Source: Variimorphobacter saccharofermentans
GTDB lineage: Bacteria > Bacillota > Clostridia > Lachnospirales > Lachnospiraceae
Length of the DNA stretch: 64,000 nt
Assembly (NCBI RefSeq): GCF_014174405.1
Contig: NZ_JACEGA010000001.1
Location: 2,819,001 to 2,883,000, forward strand
Direction: 5' to 3'
Made by a program: the position numbers and the translations under genes
The notes under the pieces: generated by a model
Seen by the model: the letters and a program-made list of their open reading frames with translations, nothing else
Told to the model about the DNA's origin: nothing
The model's database searches: none
Shown: in pieces, positions 8,568-17,476 of the stretch
Numbering within the stretch: position 1 is the stretch's first letter
Layout: every line of letters starts with the position of its first letter

Positions 8568-10628
8568 TTAATGCATTTTATTTGTGTCATAGATAGAAAG
8601 CTTATTCACTCCTTCTCCTTCCTCATATACACATTCATAGGTGGCTTGTATATTTTCTTCATTCACTGTATAATCCGTACTCTCACGGTTATCCCGATCA
8701 ATCACGATATAACGGATTCCATTTTCTCGTATAAGCTTCATGAGTTCTGCAGGAGTAGCTGCTTCATACATCTGTTTCACCTTCTCCTCGCGTCCATAGG
8801 TGTCGTATCCGGCAGACCAGGGGTAATATGGCCATCCCTCATACATCATGGCTCCTCCCAATACTAACTGATTAATCGTATAATTTGATGTCAGAAAGAT
8901 GTCCCTGGAGGTGGTGTTTTCTTTTACCCATTGGGTAAGCGGATCCTTCAAATCCAAGACAATCGCATTATCCGGTGAATTCTTCTTTAATACCGTTGTG
9001 AAATCATATATTCCAGTGGAGGTCAGAAGCAGTATTGCGATTGCTCCAATCAGCTTTCTTATTACACTTCGGTCTTCGAATAGCATCCATACCGTTTTAG
9101 CTGCATAAATACCTAACAGGATGCAGCTGATCATGATATATTTGTGATTCACGGTTACATCCACCGTCAGAGATACTGTAAAAGCGAAGATCAGAGGAGC
9201 CGTAAATGCCAAAATCAGATACTTTCCAACCTTCTTCTCTAAGCATAATGCTACAATTAATACGATTGGGAGTATTCCTAACAGGCGATCTACGTAGGAT
9301 GCCACCCCAAATATTGTCTTATTCTCTGCGATAAATCCAAACAGAAATTCCGGTTCTACTGCAGAACCATTGATAAACAGCTTCGTCTGTAATACCGACA
9401 TCAGAATCGCAATACCCGCAACAATTGCATACTCCAGTCTTCTATTTGATAAAATAGCCATAACAAATAAAACTAGCAAACAGCCTATCACTGCTGCCCC
9501 ATGAAAGAACGACAAACTTCCCAGTAAGATTCCCACAGCAATTGATAACCGAAAGTCCTTGACCTTCCATCCGTCTCCAGTTAAAAAAAGATATCGAAAT
9601 GTGTCGATAAACGATTTTCTAGTGTTATCATTTTTATTCGCCCTGTCTGAGGATGTTTGTTCTAGCCCATGAAATAAAGCATATAGCCTGGGCAGGAATA
9701 ATATAATTACTAGAAAAATTACTGTAAGCCCAAAGGCCAGATGCCTTTGATTACAATATACATTCAGATTCCATAGCCCCCAATCCTCATTGGGTGTATC
9801 ACTGATGAATTCCATGTTACTTGCCAGCGCATCCCATATGTTCGTGCCCTTGGGTAGTCTGCTCAGATAGGTAAATAACGTCTTAGAGCTTCGAAATGCG
9901 AAGAACAGGCATGCTAATATTCCCACTCCTGACTTTCCTGATATCTTAACAGCCAGAACATACAGAAGGAAGAATGCACTGATAAAACTGATCATACTTG
10001 GCAGATTAAATGCATAATCCAAACGCAGTCCCAGATATTCCAGATTACCGGCCAAGAATTGAAACATGAAATGATATTTAATATCTTCCCCTGCATAATG
10101 TGGATACCAGGTAGGAAAATTATTGCCATAGGAAAAGGATCTGATCATACCTACATGGGGAGAAAAGTCGCTAAAGACCGAAACCCCAATATATAATTTG
10201 TCTCCATGAATGAAAAACGTAGTCCACATCAAAAGAAAAGCAAGGATAAATACCCCAGCTGTTAAAATTTCTTCTATGTGTAAGCTTCTTTTATTGTTAC
10301 AAAGGATTGCCACCTTCGGTAATGCCTTTCTTTTTCGCACCAAATAAGTAAGAACACTACCGAGGAATGCAACTAGAATTACTATCAGATTCGCATAGAA
10401 CAAAGGTTGCTCTTTATTCTGAAATACCATGCCGAGAAGGTAGGTTGCCCAGGTCATGGCTAAGGTTCCGGTAACATACCATGAAGGTAACAGTATCAGG
10501 AATGGGCTGACAGAAATGTCTCGCTTCCTATAATCCAACCGGGTAAGTGCTCCCAGCTCCGGAAGTACATAGGAGCAAATGGCCCAACCTACTGTAAAGT
10601 TCAAGACAAGATAGAGTAAACCAATCAT
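8568..10628 (-). CDS. Large polytopic membrane protein, probable GT-C-fold glycosyltransferase
   Basis: This 686-residue protein has about twelve to fourteen hydrophobic segments and a soluble C-terminal domain of about 130 residues. A luminal loop after the fifth helix carries HPH/acid residues (SVFSDFSPHVGMIRSF, then GNNFPTWYPHYAGEDIKYHFMF), a layout typical of GT-C glycosyltransferases that use lipid-linked sugars. The C-terminal region (DPLTQWVKENT, GWPYYPWSAGYDTYGR) resembles that of the DUF2298 protein at 4.1-6.3 kb, so the two may be paralogues with different acceptors. The start codon overlaps the preceding GT2 gene by four bases (ATGA), which indicates translational coupling. The exact family is not named with certainty. 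Confidence 0.8.
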   Translation of the reverse strand: MIGLLYLVLNFTVGWAICSYVLPELGALTRLDYRKRDISVSPFLILLPSWYVTGTLAMTWATYLLGMVFQNKEQPLFYANLIVILVAFLGSVLTYLVRKRKALPKVAILCNNKRSLHIEEILTAGVFILAFLLMWTTFFIHGDKLYIGVSVFSDFSPHVGMIRSFSYGNNFPTWYPHYAGEDIKYHFMFQFLAGNLEYLGLRLDYAFNLPSMISFISAFFLLYVLAVKISGKSGVGILACLFFAFRSSKTLFTYLSRLPKGTNIWDALASNMEFISDTPNEDWGLWNLNVYCNQRHLAFGLTVIFLVIILFLPRLYALFHGLEQTSSDRANKNDNTRKSFIDTFRYLFLTGDGWKVKDFRLSIAVGILLGSLSFFHGAAVIGCLLVLFVMAILSNRRLEYAIVAGIAILMSVLQTKLFINGSAVEPEFLFGFIAENKTIFGVASYVDRLLGILPIVLIVALCLEKKVGKYLILAFTAPLIFAFTVSLTVDVTVNHKYIMISCILLGIYAAKTVWMLFEDRSVIRKLIGAIAILLLTSTGIYDFTTVLKKNSPDNAIVLDLKDPLTQWVKENTTSRDIFLTSNYTINQLVLGGAMMYEGWPYYPWSAGYDTYGREEKVKQMYEAATPAELMKLIRENGIRYIVIDRDNRESTDYTVNEENIQATYECVYEEGEGVNKLSIYDTNKMH

Positions 10629-11602
10629 TTCTTCTCACCGCCCCTAATGCATTTTGATATAAGATACCTGGGTCTGTTCTTCACCTCTTTATAGATTTTA
10701 GTCAAATAGATACCAATCATCCCCAGACTGACCATAATTGAACTGCCGATAAGAAGCTGAAGCAGAATCACCGTAGTAAATCCATCCATGGCCTTGCCAG
10801 TGAACTTCATATACAGAGTCTGTATTCCTAATACGATGGTCCCCACAAACATAATAATCCCCAGAATAGTAATGCAATGAAGAGGAACGGATGTATACGA
10901 TGTTATGGCATTCACAGCGAGCCGTATCAGGCGAAGAAATGACCATTTGGACTTACCATTCACTCTCTCTGCCACATCAAATTCTATCTGCTTTCGATCA
11001 TAACCCAGCCAGGCTGACATTCCACGGAAGAATATCGCACGCTCCGGCATCTCTTTCCAGGCATCTACCACTCTTCTGTCCAGAAGCTTAAAGTCGGAGG
11101 CCCTTCCCAAATTAATATCAGCAGTGCGATAAATCACATAATAGAAGAACTTCGCGCACAGGTGATAGATTAGATTTTCTTTTCCTCTTGACTTTTTGAC
11201 GCCCTCAACGACATCATAATCACCCTCTCGCCAAGCTTGTACCATCTCAGGAATGAGTTCCGGTGGATGCTGTAAGTCTGCATCCATAACAAGAACCATA
11301 TCACCGTCGGCATACTCCAATCCCGCACAGAGTGCAGATTCCTTTCCGAAATTCCTGCTCAGTCGTAATGCTGATATATGGACGTTGTCCTTTGCCATCT
11401 GACTGATCTCACTCCAGGTATTATCTTTTGACCCGTCGTCTACTAAGATAAACTCATAGCAAAGATTGTTTTTTATTAAGACAGATTCAATCACTCCAAT
11501 GGAACTTCGAATGTGACTCCCCTCCTGATAAATAGGGATAACCAAAGATAATTTAGATTCCAAGGATCTATTTTGTTTTCTGTCAATTTCATTAATTACC
11601 AT
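10625..11602 (-). CDS. Family 2 glycosyltransferase, bactoprenol-glycosyltransferase (GtrB/DPM) type
   Basis: The 325 residues comprise an N-terminal GT-A domain with LVIPIYQEGSHI, FILVDDGSKDNTW and VLVMDADLQHPPEL (the DxD motif), a QxxRW-like region, and two C-terminal membrane helices (about 235-300). This is the architecture of GtrB/YfdH/ArnC enzymes, which transfer a hexose or aminosugar from a nucleotide donor to undecaprenyl phosphate at the inner face of the membrane. It is co-transcribed and overlaps by four bases with the GT-C-like gene downstream, which would use the lipid-linked sugar outside the membrane. The start is supported by AGAGG about seven bases upstream. Confidence 0.93.
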   Translation of the reverse strand: MVINEIDRKQNRSLESKLSLVIPIYQEGSHIRSSIGVIESVLIKNNLCYEFILVDDGSKDNTWSEISQMAKDNVHISALRLSRNFGKESALCAGLEYADGDMVLVMDADLQHPPELIPEMVQAWREGDYDVVEGVKKSRGKENLIYHLCAKFFYYVIYRTADINLGRASDFKLLDRRVVDAWKEMPERAIFFRGMSAWLGYDRKQIEFDVAERVNGKSKWSFLRLIRLAVNAITSYTSVPLHCITILGIIMFVGTIVLGIQTLYMKFTGKAMDGFTTVILLQLLIGSSIMVSLGMIGIYLTKIYKEVKNRPRYLISKCIRGGEKK

Positions 11603-11617
11603 ATGATACCTCTTCTA

Positions 11618-11998
11618 TCATTGTTCGTTTGGTTTAGAACTCACTCCATTATTTTCTGGAATACTTCGAAAATAGATATGATTACCGTCGGGATCACAAA
11701 AAAGCATATTCTTTGCTCCCCATGGCTGTACTTGGGGTGGTTGAATTATTTTTACCCCCAAGCTCAGAAGCTTCTCATATTCCTTATCCACATCATCAAC
11801 AGTAAAGGCCAGACTGATATTCTGATTTTGATTGTTCTTCACTGTTCCATCATTATAAATCGTAAGTATTGTTTCTTCCGTTAGGATGAATTGATGCACT
11901 TCATCCTTACAATCCCCTTCTATATTTAATATTTTCCGATAAAAATCTGCTAATGCGATTACATTGTTTGTCTCAAGACATACTTCCCCTATTTTCAT
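11618..11998 (-). CDS. VOC-family (glyoxalase/bleomycin resistance-like) protein
   Basis: This 126-residue protein has the two beta-alpha-beta-beta-beta modules of the vicinal oxygen chelate fold. The second module ends in GAKNMLFCDPDGNHIYFRS, the typical DPDGN(x)I signature with a possible metal ligand. VOC proteins include glyoxalases, dioxygenases and antibiotic-binding proteins; nothing here selects among them. It lies 15 bases upstream of the GT2 gene in the same direction, so it may share its transcript. GGGAGG supports the start. Confidence 0.85.
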   Translation of the reverse strand: MKIGEVCLETNNVIALADFYRKILNIEGDCKDEVHQFILTEETILTIYNDGTVKNNQNQNISLAFTVDDVDKEYEKLLSLGVKIIQPPQVQPWGAKNMLFCDPDGNHIYFRSIPENNGVSSKPNEQ

Positions 11999-12001
11999 TC
12001 G

Positions 12002-12331
12002 TTATACCCTCCCTCGGATCATTTGTTATTCATTAAAGCTATTAATGTGTAGCCCATTCTTAATTATATTCCAAAATCATCCTTATTGCCAACTATTTTT
12101 ATAAGCAATTCTGCCTTTATTAAGTATTCCGACCGGAGGATAAGATCGGTATTGCCGTTTTGAGCTCTATATTGCTTCTGCTGGTAAATTTAATCCTATT
12201 CATGCTACCTGAGTTTGTGTTTCACAATGTTAACTGGAACTATCTGATTATATGGAATCCTTTTACTGTTCAGCTCCTTATATTCCATAGTTATTTGCAT
12301 TTGGATGCTCTACATCAAGTATTTCATTCAA
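12002..12331. other. Intergenic stretch, possible degraded membrane-protein fragment
   Basis: No gene is supported here. On the plus strand from about 12124 there is an open stretch without a ribosome binding site that reads FRPEDKIGIAVL and then two hydrophobic runs; it could be a leftover of a membrane protein such as an ABC-2 permease, but similarity cannot be tested by eye. No clear terminator of the pilus operon was found. Confidence 0.25.
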
Positions 12332-15300
12332 TTACTCCAGGTCAAATAATCCTCGCCTTACCAGGGTAACTCTTCGATCTGAAATAATGGTTTTTGACGA
12401 ATCCTTTCCATAAGTAAGTGTGACTCGAATTAAGGTAGTCTTCCCCTTGTTCTCGTAATTCAGATTGTCCAAGGGTACCTCAATATAATACTCCACTTCG
12501 CTATCCAGCTTCGCAACCGTAGCATTGGTGTCAAGCCGCCTGGTATCATACCCCTGTTTACTCAGAGCTCCGTTTATCGGATCCACTGTAAAGTATTCCA
12601 CCGTTAGTTTTTTATTGTAAAAGATATTATAATCCTTTACACTAAACTTTAATTTCTGACAGGTTCCCATTCCGGTCAGTTCTTTTCCAAAGGACTGCTC
12701 CGTATTATAGATATCATAGTCCACATATACATAATAATTTCCGTCAGCATCCATGGACTTATTAGAATTCGTCACTTCAATCTCCAGATTCTTGGCTGCT
12801 GCTGAATATGCTGCGAGTAGGGTATTAATAAACAGCTTCATTTCCATAACCGCACTGGAGTTGCCAGGATTCTCAGAAATTGCTGAATGTCCCATTCCTG
12901 AGTAAATAATGTTACCTTTACTATATATGTAATAATTGTTTCGAGCATCATTAGGTGTGCTGCTGTAGATCCCTGCTCCTTTCCCTGAGGCATCCTTGAT
13001 ATTGTCAGACAGGCAGTACCATACCACGATATCATCACATTCCAGGTCCAATTGGTAATACTGGCTATGGGTAACAGCCACTTGAAATCTCCTATCAATC
13101 TCATATGGATATAGGGTCAGTTGTCCATTATTTACCCTCGTTACATATTGATCATCAATATTCCGATCCGTAGGAAAATTGGGGTTGCTAAAGTATTGTC
13201 CTGGTAACGACATGCGATTGAGCATGGTATCACTATAGCCTTGTATATACCCATCCGTTGTATAATCTTTGCCCGCTGCAATCCTCTGTTCCTCGTTCCC
13301 ATAGGAAGTCACACCAAATCGATCCATACCTAGGGTTTCACGAAACCGCTTATTGATTTGGTATCCCCAATGGGGATAATCCGTCGACGAGTAGATACCC
13401 GAGGGTAGATTGCAGAAGGAAGTGGTATCATGGGTAAACAGTACCGTATTTCCCTTATCGATATATTCCTCCAGATTCCGTAACGCATTTTCATTGGCGA
13501 TATCCTTATATATATCTGCAAAGCCCAGAATCAGTATATCTACATTGAATAAACCATCGTGATCATAATCCTCCCATTCATAGCTTCCATATGCATTCTT
13601 GATATTATTTGATATTTCGTTACGATCCTCAAGGATATATCGATAGGTTCCATTCCCGCACAAAGCTTCATAATCGCTAATAGTGATTGACTTCATATGC
13701 AATATATAATCATTTAGGTTTTCCGTGTATTTTTGGAATAACGAATGCTCTGCTAAGTTAAGATTATTACCACTGTCAGCCATAATTTGAAGTACATTAA
13801 TATGTATTTTACTTGCTTCTGCTCCCTTTAAAGCACAATAATTAATCATACTATCCCGGTTATCGGTATTCGATTGATCGATTATTTCAAGCTTCCAGGG
13901 AATGATGCCATAGAAGCTCTCCTCCAGATTATGGTATAGGGTATAATTGACTCCTGCCTTCAGATTATTCTCGGCTACCGCATAACCATCCTCATCCAAT
14001 AGTATTAATCCACCGACATTCTCCATTAATGGTTCATATTTGCCATCTGCATTCATATCAATGTATAGATTTACCCGATAAGTCTTATTCGTGTCACTAT
14101 GATCCTCAATATAGAATCGATATCGCAGTGTCCTATAACTGGAATCAGAACCATTCACATAAATCTTATCATCCGTCAGTCCACTATATTTGGTTTTATC
14201 CCGGTACACAATCGGATAGCAGTTCTCTTCCATAACAGAGCCGTCCGTTTTCCCGAATACAATACGGCACTTCGGTGTAGTCAGTACCTGTTCTAATTGC
14301 TTCACATTCAAATTATCTTCATAGAATAAGCAAGGACTTGCAATGCCCGCTAATGAATAGATGATTGAATTGCTATCTATTTTCATTGTGTTCAGAGCTC
14401 CGGCTCCGGATAAAAAGCCCTTTGCAAGTACTACCGGATAGCCAGCCTCCATAAACTCAATTAATTCCTTCTTCTTTACTGCTGTGATGTCATTGCCCGC
14501 AAACCGGTAATAATCCTCCGTGTCTCCATTGCCGAAGACTCCTCGGAGTTCCTTACTTGCCTTAATACGATCTCCTACATGCAAATAAATCTTCCCATTC
14601 AGTGAGGAATCATTATAGATGGTTTTACCACCGGAATTCTTTCGCATTGCTCCATCCTTTAATCCGAATAAAATCATATCATAGGTACTTCGTAAATCCT
14701 CCACCTTACCGACGAACTCCCGTGAGGTCATGGTAGTTATTTTTACTTGTCCGGTATAATGCGGAAAGAAAGAGGCAAAATACTGTCTGGCATAGGCGCT
14801 TCCATTATAGGAATCCTCATCTGGTGATTTCTTCGGGTTCCAATACTCCTCCGTACCATCCCAGATAAAGTCATTACAGGGTTCAATTTCAAGAACATGC
14901 AGCTTTGATTGATGATAGACAGGGACTTTCCTGCCAAATAGCAAATAATAGATTGCTTCTGCCGGAGTGAGACTGGTGGGTCTTACTCCCCCCCGATCTT
15001 CCTGATAGAAGTCAAATGCCTCCGTATTATAGAAATTCTCATTGATGTTATGCTCTAAAATTATCTGTGTAATGCTGTTATCTCCATTATACGCATAAAA
15101 CCCATGTCGAATGCTTTTATGGGTTTTATCCCCATCATAGGTGAAAAAGCGGTATCCAAGCTCCTCCATCGCTTTTGTTCCATTCAGAGAAGTATAGTTT
15201 TCAAATAAATGATAGGGTAATAGCGTATGAATATTCCATACTGCTGCGTCATCCGCTGTTTTTCTGGTATAATATTCCTTATTTTTATCCTCCGCAAGCT

Positions 15301-16336
15301 CCAGGAAATATCCTGTGGTCATAGGTATTCCGGTATCTACCATTGGATTTCCATTGGTGTCCTTAACCTTAATTGCTTTTACTCGTCCCGTTACGATATA
15401 TTCATTATAAAATCTGCTTGGCTCCATTAATTGCATAACCATGTAGAGCTTTGCTGCGTTAGTGGTATAACCGGTGGCACTGATGCTACCCACCTTCGTT
15501 CCATTGCTGTAATACTTCACAGGTTCGATACTGCTTCCATAGCTTGTATCGGTTGAAAAGGTAGTTACATCAAAGATAATCGGAGCAGGATCGTCACTCA
15601 TAACTGCCTTTTCCAGAAGCCTTACTGTTGTTTCCCAGGTTAGATCATTGGAATAGAAATTCTTTGGCTCATCCTCAATTTTTTTATCTGGATGATAGGT
15701 TTCCCATATCCCAACAAAGCTATCTCCATAATGTGTCTTGGGATTCAGGTATAATAAATCCGCCCTATCAATTAATCTGTAGTTCTCCGGATGATTCAAT
15801 TCATCCGGCGTTATAGTTATTACTTCGATTTCATAATTCTTTATTTGATCCTCCGGAACTCCCAGAGCATACTTTAAAAAGCTATTCTTACTGGTGAAAT
15901 AATTCCGATAACGCACATACAATCCGGTTCCGGAATTATATTGCCATTCTCCCGGTCCATTTCCAATCACATCACCCTCTCCCAGGGACTCGGTATATTC
16001 TTCCTTCCATTCACAGGTCATTCCCTGTGTGGATGCCAGTGTTCCACCAGCAAAGGTATCAAAAGCAGCCTTCTCCAGGGGGATGGGTTCACATCCTTCT
16101 ATCATATACCCAATTTCAGCATAGCCTTCATATGGGACAATTTCCAGTATGACAAAGGGATTTGTTATACTTCCCTTTTTCCCTTCCTCGGGAAAATCAG
16201 GAATTGTGGTATCGGATCCAAAATAGGAAGCAGCCTTTACATGGTTTTCATTCTCCCTTTGTCCTAGAAACCCTGTTGTTCCTACTATGAGAACAACCAA
16301 TAAAATGCCCAGGATACCGTATAATACCTTTTTCAT
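12332..16336 (-). CDS. DUF5057 family large extracellular protein, last gene of the type IV pilus operon
   Basis: This 1334-residue protein starts with a signal/anchor segment (MKKVLYGILG followed by a hydrophobic helix) and then a conserved entry ITNPFVILEIVPYEGYAEIGYMIEGCEPI-like region at about 50-85, which I recognise as DUF5057. The rest is predicted extracellular and rich in beta structure and Tyr/Asn. A region at about 965-1190 (VDILILGFADIY, GNTVLFTHDTTSF) resembles a glutamine-amidotransferase/ThuA-like fold. A beta-rich tail follows. AAAGGAGG five bases upstream fixes the start. It begins 16 bases after the last minor pilin and is transcribed with it. I infer it is an anchored or pilus-associated surface protein (adhesin or substrate-binding). 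Its biochemical role is unknown. Confidence 0.8.
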   Translation of the reverse strand: MKKVLYGILGILLVVLIVGTTGFLGQRENENHVKAASYFGSDTTIPDFPEEGKKGSITNPFVILEIVPYEGYAEIGYMIEGCEPIPLEKAAFDTFAGGTLASTQGMTCEWKEEYTESLGEGDVIGNGPGEWQYNSGTGLYVRYRNYFTSKNSFLKYALGVPEDQIKNYEIEVITITPDELNHPENYRLIDRADLLYLNPKTHYGDSFVGIWETYHPDKKIEDEPKNFYSNDLTWETTVRLLEKAVMSDDPAPIIFDVTTFSTDTSYGSSIEPVKYYSNGTKVGSISATGYTTNAAKLYMVMQLMEPSRFYNEYIVTGRVKAIKVKDTNGNPMVDTGIPMTTGYFLELAEDKNKEYYTRKTADDAAVWNIHTLLPYHLFENYTSLNGTKAMEELGYRFFTYDGDKTHKSIRHGFYAYNGDNSITQIILEHNINENFYNTEAFDFYQEDRGGVRPTSLTPAEAIYYLLFGRKVPVYHQSKLHVLEIEPCNDFIWDGTEEYWNPKKSPDEDSYNGSAYARQYFASFFPHYTGQVKITTMTSREFVGKVEDLRSTYDMILFGLKDGAMRKNSGGKTIYNDSSLNGKIYLHVGDRIKASKELRGVFGNGDTEDYYRFAGNDITAVKKKELIEFMEAGYPVVLAKGFLSGAGALNTMKIDSNSIIYSLAGIASPCLFYEDNLNVKQLEQVLTTPKCRIVFGKTDGSVMEENCYPIVYRDKTKYSGLTDDKIYVNGSDSSYRTLRYRFYIEDHSDTNKTYRVNLYIDMNADGKYEPLMENVGGLILLDEDGYAVAENNLKAGVNYTLYHNLEESFYGIIPWKLEIIDQSNTDNRDSMINYCALKGAEASKIHINVLQIMADSGNNLNLAEHSLFQKYTENLNDYILHMKSITISDYEALCGNGTYRYILEDRNEISNNIKNAYGSYEWEDYDHDGLFNVDILILGFADIYKDIANENALRNLEEYIDKGNTVLFTHDTTSFCNLPSGIYSSTDYPHWGYQINKRFRETLGMDRFGVTSYGNEEQRIAAGKDYTTDGYIQGYSDTMLNRMSLPGQYFSNPNFPTDRNIDDQYVTRVNNGQLTLYPYEIDRRFQVAVTHSQYYQLDLECDDIVVWYCLSDNIKDASGKGAGIYSSTPNDARNNYYIYSKGNIIYSGMGHSAISENPGNSSAVMEMKLFINTLLAAYSAAAKNLEIEVTNSNKSMDADGNYYVYVDYDIYNTEQSFGKELTGMGTCQKLKFSVKDYNIFYNKKLTVEYFTVDPINGALSKQGYDTRRLDTNATVAKLDSEVEYYIEVPLDNLNYENKGKTTLIRVTLTYGKDSSKTIISDRRVTLVRRGLFDLE

Positions 16337-16352
16337 TGCAGCCTCCTTTAGG

Positions 16353-16880
16353 TTATGGACTAACCAGTTCATTTCGAAATTTTACATTTCTTGCAACATT
16401 GAATTCTTTTGAGTTATTCTGAAATGTGACTGTTAAGGTGATCTTTTTTTGATTCAACAATTCTTCTTTGCTATCAGGATATAAGCTGACATCCGACACA
16501 TACTTACCCATAAGATTTTCATCCTCTGCATAGGCAATGGAAGCAAGGCTTGTAACTGATCCCGTACTCAGGTTCGGTATGTAATACAGCTGGCTGTTTA
16601 ATTTATCCAGGAATACCACATCACAGACAGTGGAATGATAGATTACCAATGCCTTGGTATTGGCATCGATATTCTGACATTCCACCCAGTTCGCTTCCAA
16701 CATCATATCAAACAGTTGATTCATCACAGTTTGTGATTCCATCTGTAGATCCGTTTCTTCACTTGCATAGGAATAGCTCCGAGAATTTGTTACCAAGAAT
16801 GATATGACAATGGTTACAACTATCGTTGTAACAAACATACCAACGACTAATTCGATTAAAGTATATCCCTTATTATTCAT
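16353..16880 (-). CDS. Minor pilin, GspJ/PilW-like prepilin
   Basis: This 175-residue protein has a class III prepilin leader MNNKG followed by YTLIELVVGMFVTTIVVTIV, with Glu at position +5 and a hydrophobic assembly helix. The C-terminal part is a beta-rich pilin head. A long helix with ETDLQMESQTVMNQLFDMM resembles the GspJ/PilW/ComGF group that sits in the pilus tip complex. It requires a prepilin peptidase, which is not encoded in this window. It lies 16 bases upstream of the DUF5057 gene and 57 bases after the preceding pilin, within the same operon. Confidence 0.85.
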   Translation of the reverse strand: MNNKGYTLIELVVGMFVTTIVVTIVISFLVTNSRSYSYASEETDLQMESQTVMNQLFDMMLEANWVECQNIDANTKALVIYHSTVCDVVFLDKLNSQLYYIPNLSTGSVTSLASIAYAEDENLMGKYVSDVSLYPDSKEELLNQKKITLTVTFQNNSKEFNVARNVKFRNELVSP

Positions 16881-16937
16881 AAACGATCCCCTTTGAGTTT
16901 CTCTTCACTTACAATATACTTTTTAACCTATAGAGGA

Positions 16938-17462
16938 TTATTCCTCGATATAGTGTTTTCCAGTTTTTGTTACCATAAATATGGTTGTTGTATTGCTCCT
17001 GGAAGAAATGATAATTTGCTTCCAGGTAGTTCGAAATGCTCCACTATCAGGCTTCATACTGATTAATAGACAAGGATTATCCCGATTGATTGTAAAGATA
17101 TTCGTTCCGTCTAACCGATCCGAATATTGTATCGTAATATTACTATCCGCTATCAGATTTGAAGTAATGGTATCTGCATCCGTTCTCCATGTACTCTCTG
17201 TCAACTCACCAGAGGAAGTTACCATATTCAGATAATAATTCTTTTCTAAATCATTCCATTCAATTACTACATAATGGTATTTCATTCCCTTGCTAAGGGT
17301 TTGCAATCTTAGTTTATTAAGAATAACATCAATTTCCTTTGCACATTTTTTTGTATCTGCAAACACTAGCAAATTCAAACTAATAAATGCTCCCCCGATT
17401 AAAATGGAAGAGATTGCAATGACAATAATAACTTCAATCAGAGAAAAGCCTCGATCATTCAT
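16938..17462 (-). CDS. Minor pilin, GspH/FimT-like prepilin
   Basis: This 174-residue protein has the short leader MNDRG then FSLIEVIIVIAISSILIGGA, a textbook type III signal with Glu+5. The GspH/FimT character comes from the following KKCAKEIDVILNKLRLQTLSKG helix and the beta-rich remainder. Minor pilins of this type prime pilus assembly together with GspI, J and K analogues. All three of these are neighbours here. The ATG start is preceded by AAGGAAGGA. Confidence 0.85.
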   Translation of the reverse strand: MNDRGFSLIEVIIVIAISSILIGGAFISLNLLVFADTKKCAKEIDVILNKLRLQTLSKGMKYHYVVIEWNDLEKNYYLNMVTSSGELTESTWRTDADTITSNLIADSNITIQYSDRLDGTNIFTINRDNPCLLISMKPDSGAFRTTWKQIIISSRSNTTTIFMVTKTGKHYIEE

Positions 17463-17476
17463 TCTTCATTCCTTCC

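Noticed and set aside
12160..12369. Plus-strand 69-codon hydrophobic frame
   Set aside because: No ribosome binding site and its end runs into the DUF5057 gene; at most a decayed fragment, so not called as a gene.
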